In this document: positions 35,548-48,100 of the stretch, in pieces
Numbering within the stretch: the first letter of the stretch is position 1
Layout: each line of letters opens with the position of its first letter
Source of the DNA: Amyloporia xantha
Lineage: Eukaryota > Basidiomycota > Agaricomycetes > Polyporales > Adustoporiaceae
DNA length: 64,000 nucleotides
Reading direction: 5' to 3'
NCBI GenBank assembly: GCA_036971615.1
Contig: JAYKKR010000054.1
Span: forward strand, 62,001-126,000
Program-made: the position numbers and the translations under genes
Notes under the pieces: model-generated
The model's database searches: none
What the model saw: only the letters and a program-made list of their open reading frames with translations
What the model was told of the DNA's origin: nothing

Positions 35548-36835
35548 CTAGATGAGACCGGCGAGTGACCGAATGAGCACGTACACAGGTGTGAGATTAA
35601 ACTGTCCCTGCGTGAGCAGCCATTCGTCAGCATACGTGAACCGATGGCATAGAAACACCCATACTCCTCTGGTCACGCTCGAGGCAAACTGAAGCAAACG
35701 GAGCCCTACAAGCCTGTCTGAGCACGCTTATCAATCCTGCGTACGAGCTCGACTGACCGAAACAGGCCTTGCGAGATAAGTCAGCCATCATCTAAGACTT
35801 CCGCACGAAGATGTCACATACCAGGAAAACATAGCCGCCATCACGGAAAAGGTTGCTCAGGATTTCCGAGTCTTGCCTTCGCGGCATTTGCAGTGCATTG
35901 ACAGTGATCAGGCCAAAAATAAAAATATCGTAAAGCACCTATGTCATTCACGTTCAACGAATTATGGTCATCGTTCTGTCAGGATTGCATGACTAACCAG
36001 TCCACCCCACATGCCGATTTCGTATGTCGGTGGCGATGAGACAGCGCAGTAGTGGTGAGAAAAGGTATACTGGATGGATTCTAAAATATGTCAGCGATGA
36101 AAGTGCAAGGTAAAGGGTCTATATTTACTCAGAGATTTATGCACGCTCACAATCGCAAATGCGAGCGAAATGGAGAAGGAGACCATAAAACCAGACACAA
36201 GCAGACGTTTCATCACTTTCCTATCGTCCCAAATGTTATATAGGTATAGAATGACGATGACTGTGTGCAGATTACTCAAGTGCACGACTGAAAACATCGA
36301 GCGTGCTCACACTGTGACGAAGCGCTGTTTATGATGCAATATACGCTGACAATTCCGAAAAGAGCCTGGCATCTACCACGATGATCAGCCGAGCAGATCG
36401 CATTCAAACGTGCCTCCAAATGACTGACATCTACTCAAGAAGAGTTGACCTTGTGAAGCCTTGATTGGTGTACACATAGCGAAACCACTCACTTGAGAAG
36501 AAAGAGTAGTCTCCCACCAGCCGACAGCTACAAACATTGATCAGCAGGGCTTACTGTCTCCACCGTACAACGACGATTCCCTTACTGTACGCAACAAATA
36601 CCATAGCGAGCTCTCCGCCGTATCGATTGAACAGGACGAGCGATGATATAAGTGACCACGGCTGCAACCATACCGACCATATCTCGTCTGCAAGAGTCAA
36701 TGTATGATCCCAGACGAATATAGTCAGTGCAACAGCTAGTGGATGGTGTCAGTCCCTCAGACAATTTATGGTCTAAAAGCAAAAGTACTCACCTGTGAGA
36801 TAGCGAGCCGTGAGCAGGGTATGGGCAGCGGACAT
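35548..36835 (-). CDS. DUF6533-type seven-helix membrane protein, copy 2
   Basis: This is a tandem, same-strand paralogue of the gene at 33309-34609 that has diverged strongly. Exon 1 (start 36835) reads MSAAHTLLTARYLTG. The next exon gives LAVALTIFVWDHTLTLADEI and WLQPWSLISSLVLFNRYGGE, showing the family's first helix, the acidic residue pair and NRY motif. Further exons show VVIVILYLYNIWDDRKVMKR and SGFMVSFSISLAFAIVSVH. The 3' part reads LLQFASSVTRGVWVFLCH and ends at an in-frame stop near 35548. The end is tentative because an additional intron is possible. Function is unknown; membrane location follows from the helices. Confidence 0.6.
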
Positions 36836-37319
36836 CCAGACGATCAACATGAGTGTAATCCTCGACAAAGGGGTGCAAGGATGAGAGGCTGTCCGAGCGA
36901 GCGTTATATCGCATGGACGCCCAAGAAGTTTAATATCTGATTGGCAATTGTTGAATGACGACCACAATGAAAGCACCTGCGTTCTATGTCACATGAAACC
37001 TTGGCAGAGATGTGTTCGGACTCGGAGGAGATGGCATATCAACAGAGGTCATCAGCATCCAATGGAAGCCCGATACAGTCAGCTTCCTGCCTGTAAACGT
37101 GCTCAGCGAGGCAACGCAAAGTCTACTTAGGCCACCAGCAGACATAGCTGGCGAAATCCAGACAACAGCGCTCATATTAAGGAGATGTGATTCAAGATGG
37201 CTCCACATATAGGACGAGTCTCATCGCATTGTACCAACCTCCGCAAAGTGATAATGGGATACAAAGACCTTGTTTGCGGCATCTGTCAAAGATCGTATGT
37301 GGATGGCGTGGGATGACAG
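36836..37319. other. Upstream region of DUF6533 copy 2
   Basis: This region contains short overlapping frames on both strands and no recognisable gene. It ends at the point where sequence matching the other duplication arm resumes (about 37320). Confidence 0.4.
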
Positions 37320-37930
37320 CAACGTCAGAAAGATGTGGTGAGAGCGGTAACAGACTTGCCCGGTGGACTTTCTATGAACAGCCTTTCGTCCTTCATATGT
37401 GGCCGCATTGTATTGTATCGTTGGCAACAATCACTTCATTTCAAGGCGAGTCCACGAATCAAGGCGAGCCTCGAATTTGGCATATCTCAATGGGCGCATC
37501 CACTTATGCTGGAGACACAAAGGAAGACAAAGACGTGTTCCTATGTATATGTCACCGTATTCCATCGAGGAACGAGTGCGGAGATGTTGACGAGACGACG
37601 TCTGCGAGGGTCTTTTGCGAATTCGTTCTCACTGTTCAAATTCACTCTCACATGGGCGTTTGTCTGTCCGTATGGGGACCGGACGGTTCCCGGGCTTGTC
37701 AGACCTGATAGTACCCTTGATATCATCGTATCCTTTAAGCAAAGCATGTCTAGATGCAAAACAAACATACCTTCGTCGTCGCCCGCGGAACAAGACAGAC
37801 TGTCTGTTCATCCAATCTCGTCGCCGCCGCCGATCTACCCAATCTTTACAATAAGGATTTGCCTAGGTGACTGCAGAGCCCAAATTGGCTTCGAGAAACA
37901 TGGTAATGAGAATACGACATCCGAGTGGGA
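37320..37930 (+). repeat. Inverted segmental duplication, arm 1 distal part
   Basis: The sequence matches, in reverse, about 39800-40730. Shared words include CCCGGTGGACTTTCTATGAAC and CAAATTGGCTTCGAGAAACATG. An open frame runs through it on the plus strand (37335-37940), but its counterpart in the other arm is broken by stops and frame changes. I therefore treat it as non-coding or decayed. The counterpart arm carries roughly 260 bp extra near 39890-40130. Confidence 0.7.
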
Positions 37931-38897
37931 GGGAAACTAGTTGCGAATCTCTCCTATAGCAGGCATGAGCGCAACGAGGTATTGGACGACGGACCCATGA
38001 TAGACCTCAAGCGCTCCAGTAACGAGGATGACGTGCTATTGACCGTCACTCACCTAGACGAGCTAATGTCACTGACAGCAGTCTGCCAGGCAAGACAGCA
38101 TTGTCAGATTTGCAGGCACCGAAAAGAGCGACGCATTTCCCTGACACCGATACGAGGTGGACAGCTGTGGCCGATGAGAGTATACGTAATGTTTCTTGTT
38201 AGTGTGCGTATACACAGGTGAAAGACGATACTTTCGGGTGAAGGCGATAATATTTGGATCGGTCTAATCTGGCCGGAACCTTACACGTTCTGAAGGAGAC
38301 TGGTGAAATCGGGAAATAATTGAATAAATGAGGTGATGAGTTACGATGAGACATAGTCAAGGCAGGACATGAGTATTCGGCGTACCAAACGTCCGAGCAA
38401 TCATTCCTGTCTACGTTGTAGAAGGAAAATAGTGCATGGATGACGACCTGCATACTAAAAGCCTGTACCTCCTATCGTCTGACGCATCAGCAACAGAGCT
38501 ACCGAGCTTACAGCACAGCTATGCTGACCAGACCAGGAGAGAATCGGTCTCCCCAGGGAATGAGGCATCGCACGGAGTGGACGACTTCGACGAGCCAATT
38601 TGTCTGGGTGGAAGATGGAAGAGCCGTGACACGTCACAGAACAGTGGGTGGGTGGGTCGCGAGCACGTGATCTTGTGACATGGTCGCGATTGGAATGTCG
38701 CGATGGACGACCTCTGCGGTACTCGTGTCAAGTGGCGAAAGCGGTGTGTCCCGGAGCACAAAGACTGTTGGGTACCTTCCAGTCCCTTTCTTATCCCACC
38801 TCCAAGTTCGAACCGTGTCGTCATGCCTTGCCGTCTCGTGCGTCTGTAGGTCCAGAAACATTGGGTGGGCCTCCGCTTGCTGGGCGACAAAGCGTCC

Positions 38898-38906
38898 TTT
38901 ATAAAT
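38898..38906 (+). promoter_or_regulatory. TATA box
   Basis: TTTATAAAT lies about 100 bp before the ATG at 39003 in a pyrimidine-rich setting, as expected for a basidiomycete core promoter. Confidence 0.5.
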
Positions 38907-39002
38907 CGCTCTCGCTTATTTCACCCTTCTCTGATCGACCACCACCTGCCCCGCATCGCATACCATAACCTTTGTATGCGCGATCCGCCACTCTCAAATT
39001 CC

Positions 39003-39598
39003 ATGTCGACCAGCATCGAGCAGGCCATATCCTCTGTCCTGAAGAAGAACGACCCGCTCACCGTCGCCAAGGTCCTCGTCGCATACCTCAAAGTCCTCGG
39101 CTACATCCCGCCCGACGCCAAGGAAGTCTCCGTCCCACACGAGGCGCTCGTAGCCTTTGAGCACGCGCTCGACAAGGAGCCTGCTCTGTCACAGCGACAG
39201 TCTGCGGCGCCTGGCGGCGGCGGGTTTTGCAAACGCCTGTACACTGCGGAGATCACGCAGCTGAGGGAGGAGTACTGGAAGGAGAGGCTCGGTGCCTCCG
39301 GGACGGCGCGCTGTACGTGCCCGTCGTGCGGCAAGACTGTGGCGTATCGGAAGGAGGAGCTGGAGGAGGCGGATGCGGAGGTGAAGAGCGCGCCGAAGCG
39401 CATTAAGGGCGGGAGACGTACGTGCCCTTTTCTTTGTCCTGCAACGACCCGCTCACACCCGGGATCTGTAACAGGGAGGCTAAAGGGGAGACGTATCACA
39501 AAGGCCCGCAGAGAGTTGGCATGTGGCAACCCGCCGTTCGACCCATATGCGCCATCAACGAGTGCCTTTGTTCTGTGATGGAGAATGTACTTACCTGA
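39003..39598 (+). CDS. Small protein with CxCPSC motif, unknown function
   Basis: The start at 39003 (MSTSIEQAISSVLKKNDP) follows a TATA box and opens a helical, basic-acidic N-terminal part (TVAKVLVAYLKVLGYIPP). A central CTCPSCGKTVAYRKEEL resembles a lone zinc-knuckle. The frame reaches KGGR and then a GTACGT donor; the acceptor at about 39474 joins REAKGETYHKGPQRVG and runs to the stop at 39598 (VMENVLT). The protein is then about 180 residues. I do not recognise the family. Codon use is GC-rich, like the conserved genes at the right and unlike the surrounding duplicated DNA. It sits in the spacer between the two arms of the inverted duplication. The 3' end is approximate, as another intron could begin at GTACTT just before the stop. 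Confidence 0.65.
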
Positions 39599-39799
39599 CG
39601 TCCTTTTGTTCGCTCCTGCATCCACTACAGTAATAAAGTCTTTCGCAATGACTGGTAGTCTGGTACAACAATTGCTTATGTTTGACGCGCACTTTCTGAA
39701 GCAGCGGAGAACATTTGATGCGTCTGGAAAAGTCTGCTCTGGCTGCAATCATAGTAGCATGGAGCAGGTCGCACTCTCACTACTGCTGTGCCGCGCACC

Positions 39800-41497
39800 T
39801 AGACGGCAAGTAGTTTTGCTCCTACTCGGATGTCGTATTCTCATCGCCATGTTTCTCGAAGCCAATTTGAGCTCTGCACTTTGAAAGTGGGCAAGAGTGA
39901 ATTCGCGCCACAATCGGAACACCGCGTTGTGGTCAAAATGTCCGATTCTTTGCGCCCAGCGGTCTTCGCTTTGTTTGCTACTGCTATGAGTTGCTTGAAC
40001 TCAGTGACGGAAACGCTTCTCAGGCTATCTTCAGGTATTCCGGTATACTTCACTCTGGTCTGGATCAAATGTTTTCCGCGAATCTAGCGAAAGATGACAC
40101 AGCATAGGTTTCATGGCCACCCAGGCTAGACTCTAAAACGCAGTGCATACGAAAGAGTGCGAGCCTAAGCCCACCGTTATTGTGACAATGGGTGGATTGG
40201 CGGCGACGACGGGATTGGATGAACAGACAGTCTCTCTTGTTCCGTGGGCGACGGCAAAGGTATGCTTGTCTTGCACATAAATATGCTTTGCTTACGACGA
40301 TATCAAGGATACTATCAAGTCTGACAAGCCCGGGAACTGCCCGATTCCCATACGGACAGATAAGCGCCCATGTGAGAGTGAATTCGAACAGTGGGAACGA
40401 ATTCGCCAAAAGCCCTCGCGCAGACGTCGTCACGTCAACATCTCCGCACTCGCTCCTTGATGCTTGATGGAATACGGCGACATATATATGAGCACGTCTT
40501 TGTCTTCCTTTCACGTCTCCAGCACAAGTGAATGAGGCCATCAGTGAGATACCGAATTCGGGGCTTCTCGTCTTGATTTACTGGCATGGACTCTATGTCT
40601 GAGCCTTAATGAAAAGATTGTTACAAACGACACAACACGACGCCACCACACATGAAGGACGAAAGGCTGTTCATAGAAAGTCCACCGGGTAAGTCTGTGG
40701 CCGCTCTCATCGCATCTCTCATGTCCTTTGGACAGCGTGCTCAGCTTCAGACTACTCCTCAAGATAAAGACGCAGGAATATGACCAAAAATGCGGCTCGA
40801 GGCCAAGTGGAACACAGATCCCTGTCCAATTTAACGAGGTTGAAAAGCAAGTAATGTAGTGTGCACGGCGTGGAACCTCCGCTGGCGTGGTGCGCATAGG
40901 CATGCAGGTAGTGCTTGCGCTAGGCTGACGAGGTGATACTATCAGGTTTCGCATTTTAATTTTAGCAGGGTACCAAGCCCGTCCGTGAGCTCACCTTCTG
41001 GCTCGTCCATAGGGAAAGAGCGACCACCTCCCTGGTCTCAAAAAACACAAGTCACAACGAGCCTCGTCAAGAGACTCATTCTATAATCACCATCGTCATC
41101 TACGAGCTGTCGATGTGTATATCAAATCATGACAGACCGCGAGTTCACAGTATGCAACGGGAGAGATGCAGTGATGATATTATCTCCCGGTATACCAGCT
41201 ACACCAGCTTGTAAGGTGGACAGGGCTGTGCCGTCAGTGGTGAATGATTATGATGGTTCGGTGTGCGGATGGTCCAGATACTTGCTAACTACCAGGCCTC
41301 CTGGAACACATCGGTCAACGCCGCCTTTAGACAAACCAGAGATGAACCCGCATCAAGTGTCCAATGAAAACAGTATAATCACAACATAAATATTTCGTCT
41401 ATGCATACACAGTGGTTAGTCTATTCGTTTGCTCTTAGCAAGATCAAGAACTCAATCGTTTCATAATCTTCCATACGTAATGCTATGCGGAACCCGG
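39800..41497 (-). repeat. Inverted segmental duplication, arm 2 (3' flank of intact SDR)
   Basis: Read on the minus strand this continues from the intact SDR and matches 32634-33290 and then 37320-37930 without the 4-kb DUF6533 block. The junction corresponding to the block lies near 40730. No intact gene is seen; both strands show only short or broken frames. Confidence 0.72.
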
Positions 41498-42516
41498 TCA
41501 CCAAGGAAGCTGGGTGCCATCGTAGACGTTGTACTTCACTCCATCTTCGGGCTTCACCTGCATGATCACTTTCAAACACGCTGTGGCAGATTCTTGGGGG
41601 CTCATCTTCTGAGCCATTGGTGCGTTTTCAGCAATCCAGGCATCAATTTGATGGCCCATTTCAGTATCGACCCAGCCTAGAAGTTCCAACGGCTGGGATA
41701 AGCGGAATGATAAGATCGCCCTAGCGTCAATGCTTACCTGGATGCACAAGAGCCATCGTGATGCCCTCCGCATTAAGGGCCGTGCCCCATCTTCGACCGA
41801 GCCTAGAATAATACGTGCTGTCAATGTCTAATTCGGCGAGCAACGAGCGACAGAGCGTACATGTTAAGGGCTGCCTTCGTCGCCGAGTACGTGTCGACTA
41901 GCCCTCTACCGAACGGCGCGAGCTCGAGAGACCCGCCATTGGACGTGATCCATGCCACCTGCTTGCCGCTTCCCCTCCGGATGAGAGGGACAAAAGCGCG
42001 GCCGACGCGGAGGGGCCCAATGGTGTTGACGCGCAGCTCTTCCTCGAAAAGATTCAGATCACTTACCAAGCAGAAATACACATGTGTGCCCATGAACAAG
42101 TCAGCAATGGACGGCCAGAATAAGCTCGCGCTTGGGTGAAATTCACGCACGCCTCTTCGGCAGACCCATTTTGTAGGCAAACTCCAGCGTTATGGATAAG
42201 ACAGTCCAAGCCATTGGGCAACAGCGCCGACGTCTTGTCCGCAGCCAGACGGACACTCGCCTCGTCGGTCACGTCCAACGTAAGGATCTTAAACCGATCC
42301 TCGGGGTAGTCCGCTTTCAGAGCTTGTATACCGCTCGATCCGCCTGGGTTCCGTGCTGTCGCTATCACGACATTCTGGGGATCCTTGAGCTGGTGTACGA
42401 AGAAGTCTATCAGGCAACATATCATCGTGGAGCAGGAAGGGACAGCTACATACCAGAACTTCAGCGAAGGCAAGCCCGATCCCTCTACTTGCCCCTACAA
42501 TGAGGTAAGACGGCAT
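41498..42516 (-). CDS. Short-chain dehydrogenase/reductase, intact paralogue
   Basis: This is a classical SDR, probably NADP(H)-dependent and cytosolic, of the type often labelled C-factor or carbonyl reductase-like. The start at 42516 (MPSYLIVGAS) gives the Rossmann motif GASRGIGLAFAEVL. After an intron come DPQNVVIATARNPGGSS, ILTLDVTDEASVRLAADK and CLIHNAGVCLQ. The next exon has FEEELRVNTIGPLRVGRAF, WITSNGGS and YSATKAALNMY (catalytic Ser, Tyr, Lys). The final exons read RRWGTALNAEGITMALVHPG and WVDTEMGHQIDAWI. They continue KMSPQESATACLKVIMQ and end YNVYDGTQLPW, a typical C-terminus. All catalytic residues are present. It is the working copy of the pair whose other member (30825-32633) is broken by an element. 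The substrate is unknown. Confidence 0.88.
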
Positions 42517-44648
42517 AACAGTGGGCGCGTGGAAGTTGATGAATAAGGACCTATGGTAGTCGCACAGGAGGTATTTCACAGAAACTCCTCACGCTACACT
42601 ATATACTCGATTGCTGAGAGACAAGGTCTTACTACGGGTAAGTACCTAACCGAGTATTGGGGTTTACCACATGATCACCTCGGACTATTGAGTGGAGCAA
42701 TCATCAAAACAACGTCGCCGTCAATCAGAACTTTGATAAATCAATGCCACAATCAGTGATGAGATCTGAACCCGGTGCCTGGGTAATTTGCAGTTGCAGC
42801 CTTTATGCCGTGCGGGGAGGGAGAGAGTTGTTTATATAGGGCCAATCATCTTAAGCTCCTTCAAGTTACAAGGGTTCTCGGAGCGATCCAGAACGATTGC
42901 GTGAGACATGGACTCACCCTACAGCCCCTAGACAACCCCTGGAAACTTTCAAGGAGCTATCATCTTCAGTGCATGTATTTAGGACACGCGCGGCCGACGG
43001 GGCGGCTCCGAGTCGTGCGTGATCGCTTCCACCTTTTGTACGAGTCACATCTTTGGGTCATACAGTGCACATTGTGTGCCACGCCGAAGTACGAACAGAT
43101 GGGTACCGGTAGGCAAGTATGGAATCACGACCCGATGTAGGTAGCAAGCGACGGGGTGCTGACTCTCGAATCTTTGAGGTACGCATGAACTTCCTTGTGA
43201 AGGACGAAGTATGGAGATTGATCGAGAAGGCCGGAATTTCCTGGCGTCTGCACAGAAGTTCACGTTGTCATCTACTTGAACATGCTCGGTGTACACTGTC
43301 ACGGTGTACGTGAAGGTAGCAGCGCCCGCATCCGAGTCGTCAACTTCATCAAAGTTCATTTACGACTGTGTGGTTTACATGGTGGCTCATTTGCTTTCGC
43401 ATTTCAAGTCCTGGTCCCCATTCAAGTCCTGGTCTCCATCTCATCCAAGTTGTTATTTCATCTCGTGCTTCTGTTTATAGCCTGAGGCCTCTGTCAGCGC
43501 GGCGTCAATCATCGCGTCCCGTTAATCGATAAAGATTGTAGGATGCAAGGCAGCGGTGCTGTCAATATGTTTCGGCTCTCAAAGGGCAATTCTGGGGGTT
43601 TACTCTAAGTCGCACAATGTGACTATACATTGTTGTTGGTGAGATCTTAGACAATGAATTCAATTTACTCGTCGAACCTATCACGAAGGAAGGTGAGTCG
43701 ACTCCGGATCTCATCCTACTATATACAGCCTCTGGACGGAGCAAAATCTGCTTAGACAGCTACCAAGGCAGCTGCGTTTCCTCAATACCACGTCATCGTC
43801 GTTACTGGAGCGCCTGAGGTCTATCATGGATCCGTCGTCTCATGCCTGCTGTAGGAGAGATTTGCATGGCGTGACCTTCAACGAAGACGCCTTCGGGAAT
43901 CTCTGCTATGACGGGAATATATAAAAGCAGTGCTACGCTTTCATCGTCCTAGTTTCTGAGAATGATATCGACACACTCTGCTCTGTGATTTCGGTATCGA
44001 TACCGAACACCTACAGTGCTGAGATTCCCGTGGAGCCGCGTTCTCTCTCGAAAGAGTTGTGCATCGTACATCTCGTTATTATCTGTTGCATATAAGTAAG
44101 AATATCCTGCTTGGTCAATGGGTGGTACATGTACTCGTTGCGGCCGGGCGAAGATCTTTGGAAGATAGTTAGTAACTGCTACCTGGGCTAGCGCTTCATA
44201 AAATTCTACATCTCATAATTATGGGACGGATTGTATCATAACATCATAGCTTTGTATGCATGCAATATTACGGATTTGGCATATACTTGCACATATGTAC
44301 CTGATTATAGGCTATGGACAACCGCCAACATACAAAGTCAAGTTGATTTTCTTGAGACTTGAGCCACTTGTGCGTTCGCGAAGTAGCTCGACGCTTCTGA
44401 ATCTCGGGTGTAGTTTTCCTCATGTGGTTGAGGGGCCGGATTTGGTGCAGTAGGTGTCCCATAAAATGTGACGTCAGACTAGTGTATCATCGTGGCGCCT
44501 TTGGGGACGCATGCTCCCAATGCATATGCATCCGTAAATTCATATATAAAGGCAGCTTATAACCCGCGACAACCCATCGCAATCTGCAAAGCACTCAACT
44601 CAGTCATCGTCACTCACTACACTCTTCATAAATCGTACTCGCCTCATC
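42517..44648. other. No supported gene
   Basis: Open frames on both strands (for example plus 42805-43140 and minus 43045-43359) show no recognisable domain. An imperfect 18-bp tandem repeat (TTCAAGTCCTGGTC-CCA, two units) lies at about 43403-43438. The right end holds the promoter of the small gene at 44649. Confidence 0.45.
44543..44550 (+). promoter_or_regulatory. TATA box
   Basis: TATATAAA lies about 100 bp upstream of the ATG at 44649, the usual spacing for a fungal TATA promoter. Confidence 0.55.
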
Positions 44649-44987
44649 ATGACAAAGCAGAACTTCGTCAATACCGAGCCCGTCGACGAGTTTCCTCCAG
44701 AAGCCGTCCAGAAAATCGACGACGACGAGCTCACAAAGCGGGAGGCGAACCGCGACTGTGCGAAGGAGCCGGGAGCGAACAAGCGTGCTGGGGCAGCCAC
44801 GAGAGACCCCGCTCGTGAGTGACACTGAGTATTGCATCGGAGGGTGGGATATTGACTTTGTTTCCGCAGAATTCGACACAAAAGGAGGGCACCATGGCGA
44901 CCCTCAGCCTGTAGCAGGTGAGTTATCAGAGAAACGGCGAACCGGCACTGCAGAGTCTGACAGTAGCTTGTAGATCCCGTTTTGTGA
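44649..44987 (+). CDS. Small hydrophilic protein, unknown function
   Basis: Three exons give a charged protein of about 76 residues. Exon 1 reads MTKQNFVNTEPVDEFPPEAV and later KIDDDELTKREANRD. A GTGAGT donor at about 44815 joins an acceptor (CCGCAG) before FDTKGGHHGDPQPVA. A second GTGAGT donor joins a short last exon (DPVL, stop at 44985-44987). All four splice sites fit the consensus and the gene has a TATA box, so I consider it real. It has no helix long enough for a membrane and no signal peptide; the composition (charged, Gly, Pro, Gln) suggests disorder. I do not recognise a named family. Confidence 0.6.
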
Positions 44988-45197
44988 TGGGTATGTACTC
45001 GCTTGGGGGACATCGGGTAGTAGCATGAAGGAGAAAGCATTTGTATCATTACACTCCAGATAACATGGGACTTCTACAAATTTCACATTACTGCATCCTG
45101 CTGGCCGCACCACCAGTTATAACACGCATTGATCTACGATGAGCATTTCGACCTGATCAGAACGACTCCTTCTACCCATGGCATGCGAATGCTCACC

Positions 45198-48100
45198 TCA
45201 TGCTTCAATCATACCCTCGTGGTCTCGCCACCTCTCGTACTTGGCGATGACATCGGGCGTAATCTGTTTCTTCATCGCACGCGCTGCGCAAACGAACGCG
45301 TCGTACGGCACCTGATCAATCGCAGTGTTATCCCAACTGTCCCGCCTGCTGCAGCGAAACAGCATCTTACATATGGGGCGTCTATATCCCTCTTCATCGT
45401 CAGAAGCGCCGCTTCCTGGCACAGCGCCGTTATCTCCGCGCCTGAGTATCCTTCGGTCTGATCGCCGCGGACACGCGCATAAGCTACGAGTTCAGAATCC
45501 CCGACAAGACGAAAATGATAGACTCACCATCCGTGCGATCTCTGCAAAGTTGATGCCAGGCTCCACGCTCATCTTGCGCGTGCGGATGCGCAGGATGTCC
45601 TCCCTCCCTCGCACGTCGGGCGGACCCACGTACAGGATGCGGTCCAGACGGCCGGGGCGCATGAGCGCCGAGTCCTGTCGACCAGCCAATCGTCATCAGC
45701 TGTGAATTTGAACGCGGAGATGACGAGAAGAGTCGCAGGAGGAGCACGTGCTTGCCGGGGGTTCGATGAATCGAATCACACCGTGCCGCGTCGTGTCAGA
45801 GGCAGGGAAGGGGAAGGGGACGGCGACTTACGATCGCTTCGGGCCGGTTCGTCGCCACGACGATGGTGACCCCGACGAGCTCCTGCACGCCGTCCATCTC
45901 GTTGAGGAGACTGGTGAGCACGCCATCGTGTGCGCCGGTGCCGTCACCGAATGCACGCGATGTGGCGAGGGCATCTATCTCATCCTGTGGGGGATAGGGC
46001 GGTCGGTATCAGTATGTGAGCCTCGATGGCGGGCAGGACGTAGAGACGACGCACAAAGAAGATTATGGACGGAGATGCCGCGCGGGCCTTGCTGAATATC
46101 TCGCGCACCGCTCGCTCTGACTCCCCGACATATTTGTTCAAGAGCTGCCAACATCACACCAATCAGCCAAATCGGGCGCTGGACATCTGGATATCGACGA
46201 CGCACCTCGGGCCCCTTCACAGCAAGGAAGTTCACCCCGCTCTCCGTTGCACACGCCCGCACGAGCAGTGTCTTGCTGCACCCCGGCGGGCCGTATAGTA
46301 GCACGCCCTTCGGCGCGCGCACGCCGAGGCGCGCGAATGCGCCAGGGTGGAGCAAAGGCCACTCGACGCACTCGCGCAGCTTCTCGATCGTCTCCGCCTG
46401 TCCGCCGATGTCGGACCAGTGCACGGGAACGGTGTCAAGGAAGAGCGAGCGCAGCGCAGAGGGGCGCACGGAGGGCAGGGACGCGAGGAGATCGTCAAGG
46501 GTGAGGCGAGGGGAGGAAGGGGTTGTGCTAGTTTCGGCGGCGGGCGGCTGCTGGGAGGACAGGAAGCGCTTGATGGCGAGCGTGCCTGCCTCGCGGACGA
46601 CGGCGCTTAGGTCTGCGCCAACGTAGCCGTGTGCCCGGGCTGTGACAGCCCGGAGCTCGTCCTCGGTGACGGAGTGGGGTGTCTTCGAAAGGAGCACATT
46701 GAGGATCGAAAGCCGGGCTTCCGCATCGGGGATGCCTTGTGTGATGTGATGGTCAAATTACGACGGTGCCCCAAAAAGCAAACAGGGTAAAGGTCACCTA
46801 TTTCGATCTCCCTGTCGAACCGTCCTGGCCGCCGCAACGCTGGGTCGATCGCATTTGGTCTGTTGGTGGTCGCGACGACGATTACGCGCTCCTGCTCTGT
46901 GCCCTCCGCCCCATCGCCCATGCCGTCCATGATGGTCAGCAACTGTGCGACGACGCGCTTCTCGACCTCTCCGCCGGGCCCATCCTCTCGCCGCGGGCAG
47001 AGCGCGTCGACCTCGTCGAGGACGACGATGCATGGGCTGCGTGCACGTGCCTCCGCGAAGACGTCGCGCAGCTTCGACTCGGTCTCGCCGTGGTATGCCG
47101 AGGATAACTCGGGTCCATTGATCACAAGGACGGCGGAGCGCGTCGAGGCCGCGATTGCACGCGCGAGGTGTGTCTTCCCTGTACCAGGCGGCCCGTGTAG
47201 GAGAATGCCGCGTGTGGGCTTCAGGCCTGCATCGTGGTCAGTACGGTCACGGGGCGATGCATGTCAAAGATGGAGGGGAAGGGCAGTAGGAGCATGTGTT
47301 GGATAGGCAATATTGCGGGGTGGTAGCATAATGTGTGGCAGAGATGACGGACCAAAATGACGGAATAACTCCGGGCGAGTGAGCGGAATTTCTATCAGAT
47401 CGCGAATTTGAGCGATTTGCTTGTCGAGTCCGCCGACAGCTGTATACGCCTCTTCGTTGTGCTCCACACCAATGGCGGCCGTCTATAGAATTTCATATAG
47501 TCATGCATGAGTAGGGAAACGACCATATCGGCGTGTGCGTGCATCACCTTTTTAGACTCGTTATGCTCGATATTGGATTCTTTGTCTTCCAAGTACACCG
47601 TGGTGTCCCAGTCCACGATCCACAACTGCGGACCCGATGACAAGGACAGTTTCCGAATACTTCCTGCCAAGTCATCCTCCCCACCAGCTTCTCCCGTACT
47701 TGTGGACACGGAAGAAAGGACGAACCGGCGGCCTTTGCCCTCATAAATCAAATCCACGGTTTGTGTAGGTGCCAGGTACTTGATATCCACTAACGGCCGA
47801 AATTCAACAGTGAGAACATTGCCTTAAGAGAGCCGGGGTTCTCGTGGGATCGATAAAAGACGAAAGGAACGAACCCAGTGCTTCTCTGATCAGCAGAGTT
47901 AACCAATCACGGCGTCCAGGGACGGCCTTTTCTGGCGTCCTCGATGCGCTAGCTTTTGCGGGCGATATAGAGCCTTCATACACTTCACGAAGACGCACCG
48001 TCCGGGCTAGTTGCGATTTTCGTGTGGATGGAAGATGCGGAGGAAGTTTTGCGCTATTCAGCGGGGTAATCTTAACCTTGGTGCCTTCCGGTAGATGGGC

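Noticed and set aside
37335..37940. A 201-codon plus-strand gene in the duplication arm
   Set aside because: The homologous sequence in the other arm is interrupted by stops and frame changes, and no motif is recognisable, so the open frame is probably chance.
43403..43438. A CRISPR-like or satellite array
   Set aside because: There are only two imperfect 18-bp units, far below an array; CRISPR is not expected in a eukaryotic nuclear genome.
46232..47118. Arg/Ala-rich ORFs antisense to or out of frame with AFG2
   Set aside because: They are shadows caused by the GC-rich coding sequence of the AAA domains.
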